In this document: positions 4,646-7,427 of the stretch, piece by piece | Position numbering within the stretch: the stretch's first letter is position 1 | Layout of the letters: each line of letters starts with the position of its first letter | Assembly: GCA_902791885.1 (NCBI GenBank) | Contig: CADAXO010000086.1 | Coordinates: 1 to 7,427 of the forward strand | DNA: 7,427 bases | Source: Oscillospiraceae bacterium | GTDB lineage: Bacteria; Bacillota_A; Clostridia; Saccharofermentanales; Saccharofermentanaceae | Reading direction: 5' to 3' | The notes under the pieces: model-generated | What the model was told of the DNA's origin: nothing | The model's input: the letters and a program-made list of their open reading frames with translations, nothing else | The model's database searches: none | Program-made: the position numbers and the translations under genes

Positions 4646-5449
4646 TTACTCCACAGGGAAACAAGCTTCTGTCACATACTCATCAGGGTTCTGTGTCTGC
4701 GCAGGACTCACATGATAGATATTGAACATATGACCGTTCATCTTGTAACCGTTTGCCTTGATCCATGAAGCTACAGTGGCATACGCTTCCCCCATCTGAT
4801 CGTAACTGCCCTTTATAATGCAGCTTGCAACCTTTACTGCAGGAAGCGTCTTAAACTTCACGTGTTCCGTATCGTCATAAGAACCTTTCACGGTCATCCA
4901 CGCTATGATCTCAACGTTCTCATCTTTGTACTCGTCATCGAGAAACTCAGCGGCTGCAAGGCATGGGTCTGCCGGGATCAGTGTGGGGCACTCACCCATC
5001 ATCGTGCCCCACAGGATGTTCTCATCCTCATAATGCGGAACCACCATCTGAACTGTAGCCGCGTATCTTTCCGGTATTGTCTTTACTGTTACATCAAAAC
5101 TCATATTTTGCTCCTTTCTCAGCCTTTTCCGGGCTGTTTCCAGAAGCATCAGCTTGTACTCCGTTTCCTTGGAAAGCTTCGACAGCTCCTCCTGTCTTTC
5201 CGACAGGAAGGCATCCATCTTCTCTTTATCGTCATAGCTTTCGAGGATCTTGATAATATCCGCAAGCGAAAAGCCCATATCTTTCAGCGCTGTGATCCTG
5301 CCGATGGTAAAGAGCTGTTCCTCGCGATAATAACGGTATCCGGTAAAATCGTCGATCTCTGCCGGTTTCAAAAGTCCGATATCATCGTAGTGGCGCAACA
5401 TCCTGATGCTTACTCTGGATAGTTTTGAAAATTCACCTATTTTAAGCAT
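4646..5449 (-). CDS. MerR family regulator with GyrI-like effector-binding domain (BmrR type)
   Basis: This 267-residue protein has an N-terminal MerR winged helix (1-70) beginning LKIGEFSKLSRVSIRMLRHYDDIGLLKP, with wing motif TGYRYY (36-41). A coiled-coil dimer helix spans about 75-112. A C-terminal GyrI-like/AraC effector domain follows (about 117-266), ending DEYVTEACFPVE, where the conserved glutamate of the family's ligand pocket sits. BmrR-like proteins bind lipophilic cations and activate genes by twisting promoters with long spacers; such an operator lies at 5490-5520, so it controls at least itself. The GGAGGT 8 bases upstream supports the start. A second strong ribosome binding site lies before Met116. 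No efflux gene is adjacent; the neighbouring C-S lyase gene lies upstream of this promoter, so a second target may lie elsewhere. Confidence 0.93.
   Translation of the reverse strand: MLKIGEFSKLSRVSIRMLRHYDDIGLLKPAEIDDFTGYRYYREEQLFTIGRITALKDMGFSLADIIKILESYDDKEKMDAFLSERQEELSKLSKETEYKLMLLETARKRLRKEQNMSFDVTVKTIPERYAATVQMVVPHYEDENILWGTMMGECPTLIPADPCLAAAEFLDDEYKDENVEIIAWMTVKGSYDDTEHVKFKTLPAVKVASCIIKGSYDQMGEAYATVASWIKANGYKMNGHMFNIYHVSPAQTQNPDEYVTEACFPVE
5102..5117 (-). promoter_or_regulatory. Internal ribosome binding site and ATG within merR
   Basis: AAAGGAG (5111-5117), 6 bases, then ATG (5102-5104) form a strong start site exactly at the junction between the coiled coil and the GyrI-like domain. 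Initiation here would yield a 152-residue protein (4646-5104) consisting only of the ligand-binding domain. Part of the motif is explained by codons for Arg-Lys-Glu, so chance is possible. Confidence 0.4.
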
Positions 5450-5489
5450 TTGTATCTACCTCCATGGATGTTTTCTTGAGCTCACTACA

Positions 5490-5520
5490 ACAATAATCCC
5501 TCACATAATGTGAGAGTCAA
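5490..5520 (-). promoter_or_regulatory. MerR-type promoter and operator of merR
   Basis: On the minus strand TTGACT (5515-5520) and TATTGT (5490-5495) are separated by 19 bases, the over-long spacer typical of MerR-activated promoters. The spacer holds a perfect 7+1+7 palindrome CTCACATaATGTGAG (plus-strand reading, 5500-5514), directly beside the -35. The predicted transcript start is near 5483. Confidence 0.85.
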
Positions 5521-5548
5521 TATGCATTTTGAAGATTTTTCTGCTCTT

Positions 5549-6676
5549 TCATAAGATGCTGATGATTCTGTCGAGCGCTTCCTTAAGGACACTTCTCGGG
5601 CAAGCCACATTAAGCCTTATGTAATTCTCTCCCCCGTTGCCGAAAAAGCTTCCTTCAGAGACACGGACATGAGCTTCTTTCAGAAGCCTTCCGGCGAAGT
5701 TCTCATAAGCGGAGCAGTCTATCCAGACAAGGTATGTGCCTTCAGGCTCCATCATGACAAGGTCCGTATCCTTCAGCGTATCGCGGAGAAGATCGATGTT
5801 CTTTTCGAGGTATGCCTGAAGTTCCGTAAGCCAAGGCTTACCATATGTGTATGCCGCTCTTGTAGCTGCGATCCCCATCTTGTTAAGACCGAAAGCACCA
5901 GTTACCATAGCCTCTTTGTCGAGCTTATAAAGCGCCTCAGCGTTAGTCGAAACCGCGTTTGCCGCCTGGATGCCTGCAATGTTAAAAGTCTTCGTAGGCG
6001 AAGTCAGAACGATGCAGTTGTCGCCCGCGGCCTTCGCCATGGGAATGTGCTTATGTCCGTATAAAGTAAGATCTGCATGTATCTCATCGCTTACGATAAA
6101 GACGCCGTGTCTTCTGCATATTTCCGCGACTGACTGCAGTTCTTCACGAGTCCAGACTCTGCCGCCGGGATTATGGGGAGAACACCATATAAGGAGCTTA
6201 ACGTCATCATCCTCAATCTTTCTTTCCATCTCGGTAAGATCGATCTCATAACGGCCGTTAACGAGCTTCAGCTCCTCAATAGTGAGTTTTCTCCCGTTAC
6301 CTTCCACACAGCGTCTGAAAGGGCCGTAGACAGGCTCGAGGATCATGACATGATCATCCGGCTTGGTAAACACGCGGACAGCGCAGGAAATGGCAACGAT
6401 CACACCGGGGATCTTAAGGATCTGATCAGAGGTCACGTGCCAGTCGAAGCGTTTATCGAACCAGTTGATTACTGCTTCATCATAAGTCTCATCAGCTTCC
6501 GAATAACCGTAGATGCCGTTCGACGCGACACGCACAAGCTCATCAACAACCTCGGGCGGACTTTTGAAATCCATATCCGCCACCCACATAGGGATCAGAT
6601 CATCGATTCCGTCAATCCGCTCGTACTTAATATCATCAGGTGTATTTCTGTTAACTACGCTGTCAAAATCGTACAT
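5549..6676 (-). CDS. PLP-dependent aminotransferase class I/II, MalY/PatB family C-S lyase (cystathionine beta-lyase type)
   Basis: This 375-residue cytoplasmic fold-type I enzyme is slightly shorter than MalY and PatB (about 390). Family landmarks are MWVADMDF (30-37), GIYGY (54-58), PVYGPF with Tyr117, CSPHNPGG with Asn169, SDEIHADL with Asp197, the Schiff-base lysine Lys229 in SPTKTFNIAG, and YIRLN with the carboxylate-binding Arg354. Together these indicate beta-elimination of cystathionine or cysteine conjugates to a thiol, pyruvate and ammonia; true transamination is less likely. The start is supported by the family-typical YDFD beginning, although no Shine-Dalgarno precedes it. It begins 7 bases after the stop of the upstream secreted protein gene, and no clear terminator separates it from the merR promoter. 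The exact substrate cannot be told. Confidence 0.92.
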   Translation of the reverse strand: MYDFDSVVNRNTPDDIKYERIDGIDDLIPMWVADMDFKSPPEVVDELVRVASNGIYGYSEADETYDEAVINWFDKRFDWHVTSDQILKIPGVIVAISCAVRVFTKPDDHVMILEPVYGPFRRCVEGNGRKLTIEELKLVNGRYEIDLTEMERKIEDDDVKLLIWCSPHNPGGRVWTREELQSVAEICRRHGVFIVSDEIHADLTLYGHKHIPMAKAAGDNCIVLTSPTKTFNIAGIQAANAVSTNAEALYKLDKEAMVTGAFGLNKMGIAATRAAYTYGKPWLTELQAYLEKNIDLLRDTLKDTDLVMMEPEGTYLVWIDCSAYENFAGRLLKEAHVRVSEGSFFGNGGENYIRLNVACPRSVLKEALDRIISIL

Positions 6677-6682
6677 AGATGG

Positions 6683-6688
6683 ATTATA
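6683..6688 (-). promoter_or_regulatory. TATAAT overlapping the upstream stop codon, 6 bases before the malY/patB-like ATG
   Basis: The minus strand has TATAAT (6683-6688) whose TAA is the stop codon of the preceding gene. A transcript from it would begin at or next to the ATG of the C-S lyase, i.e. leaderless. No -35 is visible, and the match may be chance. Confidence 0.3.
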
Positions 6689-7427
6689 CAGGCTTCCACA
6701 CTAACGTATCCATAGGATTGCCGGCGCGGTGAGCATCCACGTAGGAGTAGAACTGCTGCTCGATCTCGTTGTATACACGCTCGCCGTTCTCAAACTGATA
6801 GTTGTTACCGAAGTCGATCATGGTGTATGTGTAGTTAGTATCATCAGGGGTAAAGCCTTCAGAGTTCTCAGCCAATGTTCCGTTCTCATCAGCTGCGACA
6901 TACAGTTCCCATTTGCTCAGGTTCTCACTAAGATTCGAAGGATCCCAGGAACCAGATAGTCTTGCCAGAACCACACGGCCGACTTCTGTCGAAGCATCAT
7001 ATCTCCAAAGAACCTCCACAGAGAATTCTCCGCCGTAGTTGTTGCCGTTATAGATTGAACTTAAGAAACATCCGTTACCGATATACTCGGCAGATTCAGG
7101 TCCGTACTGAGTACGCCATCCGTTGAACTCGACCACATGATAAAGACCTTCTGCCTCAGAGACAGCGGCATAGACGCCTGCAGCATCGCCGATCAGAAGC
7201 TCATTGATACCGTCCTGATCAAGATCCTCGTATGTATACAGAACCGGAACCCCGTTAATGCCGAGCATCAGGTCGTCGTAAAGATTCTGATACTCATTTT
7301 CGAAAAAAGCTTGGAACCTGGCATCGTCTGCAGAAGTGTCCGGCACAGCAGAAGTCTCAGGAACCTCTTCTGTTGTTGCTGCTGTCGTTACTATCGTATG
7401 CTCCGTTATCTCAACAGTCTCAATAGT
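6684..7427 (-). CDS. Secreted or lipid-anchored protein of unknown function, N-terminus beyond the window
   Basis: The frame is open for 247 residues to the right edge. A GTG at 7346 could be taken as start, but 27 more sense codons precede it and they encode a Thr/Glu/Val-rich stretch (TIETVEITEHT, TTAATTEEVPETS). Such stretches usually link a signal peptide or lipobox to the folded domain, so the real start is upstream. The folded part has a helical segment (FQAFFENEYQNLYDDL) and then DLDQDGINELLIGD, a calcium-loop-like D-x-D-x-D-G motif seen in FG-GAP and dockerin-like repeats. An aromatic and Gly/Asn-rich beta region follows. Proteins of this form are common in Clostridia without known function. 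It ends 7 bases before the C-S lyase gene. Confidence 0.7.
   Translation of the reverse strand, partial: TIETVEITEHTIVTTAATTEEVPETSAVPDTSADDARFQAFFENEYQNLYDDLMLGINGVPVLYTYEDLDQDGINELLIGDAAGVYAAVSEAEGLYHVVEFNGWRTQYGPESAEYIGNGCFLSSIYNGNNYGGEFSVEVLWRYDASTEVGRVVLARLSGSWDPSNLSENLSKWELYVAADENGTLAENSEGFTPDDTNYTYTMIDFGNNYQFENGERVYNEIEQQFYSYVDAHRAGNPMDTLVWKPV

Noticed and set aside
4862..5422. 186-codon plus-strand ORF opposite merR
   Set aside because: The minus strand encodes a full MerR/GyrI protein with an operator and ribosome binding site.
6173..6715. 180-codon plus-strand ORF opposite the C-S lyase gene
   Set aside because: No start signals, and the opposite frame carries all PLP-enzyme motifs.

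Overview
The window reads as chromosomal DNA of a Gram-positive, low-to-mid GC anaerobe of class Clostridia (Lachnospiraceae-like or similar gut/rumen lineage). The basis is strong AGGAGG-type ribosome binding sites, TTGACT/TATAAT promoters, a lipobox lipoprotein, one-component TetR, XRE and MerR regulators, and a very short holin-like toxin gene of a kind common in Bacillota. The genus cannot be fixed from sequence alone. All normal-sized genes are on the minus strand, so transcription runs right to left; the only plus-strand gene I support is the 27-residue toxin.

Layout from left to right. Positions 1-1440 hold an operon: tetR (850-1440), then an alpha/beta hydrolase (11-853, ATGA overlap), then a further gene whose start codon lies at the window edge. 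A palindrome-rich promoter (1455-1514) precedes tetR. Positions 1441-2137 are a roughly 700-base region without a normal-sized gene. It holds a hairpin with two competing left arms, copy A of a ~77-bp hairpin repeat, a putative type I toxin-antitoxin locus (toxin 1817-1900, bidirectional terminator 1891-1932, antisense RNA promoter at 1982-1987, 12+12 bp inverted repeats on both sides) and a doubtful 28-codon ORF. Copy B of the repeat (2114-2189) runs into the 3' end of the next gene.

Positions 2138-4559 look like one transcription unit read leftward from an extended -10 promoter at 4551-4559: a two-domain lipocalin-like lipoprotein, an overlooked 45-residue ORF, a membrane-anchored XRE regulator and a CPBP-family intramembrane protease. 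Positions 4594-5520 carry a BmrR-like MerR/GyrI regulator with its own terminator, a textbook MerR operator inside a 19-bp promoter spacer, and a strong internal ribosome binding site that could yield the free ligand-binding domain. Positions 5549-6676 encode a MalY/PatB-type PLP-dependent C-S lyase, placed 7 bases after a secreted-type protein that runs off the right edge (6684 to beyond 7427).

The most interesting material is the toxin-antitoxin locus with duplicated leaders and the two repeats flanking it, whose stems differ by compensatory changes. The regulators look like a set of small, separately controlled stress or drug-response modules; no shared pathway links them.
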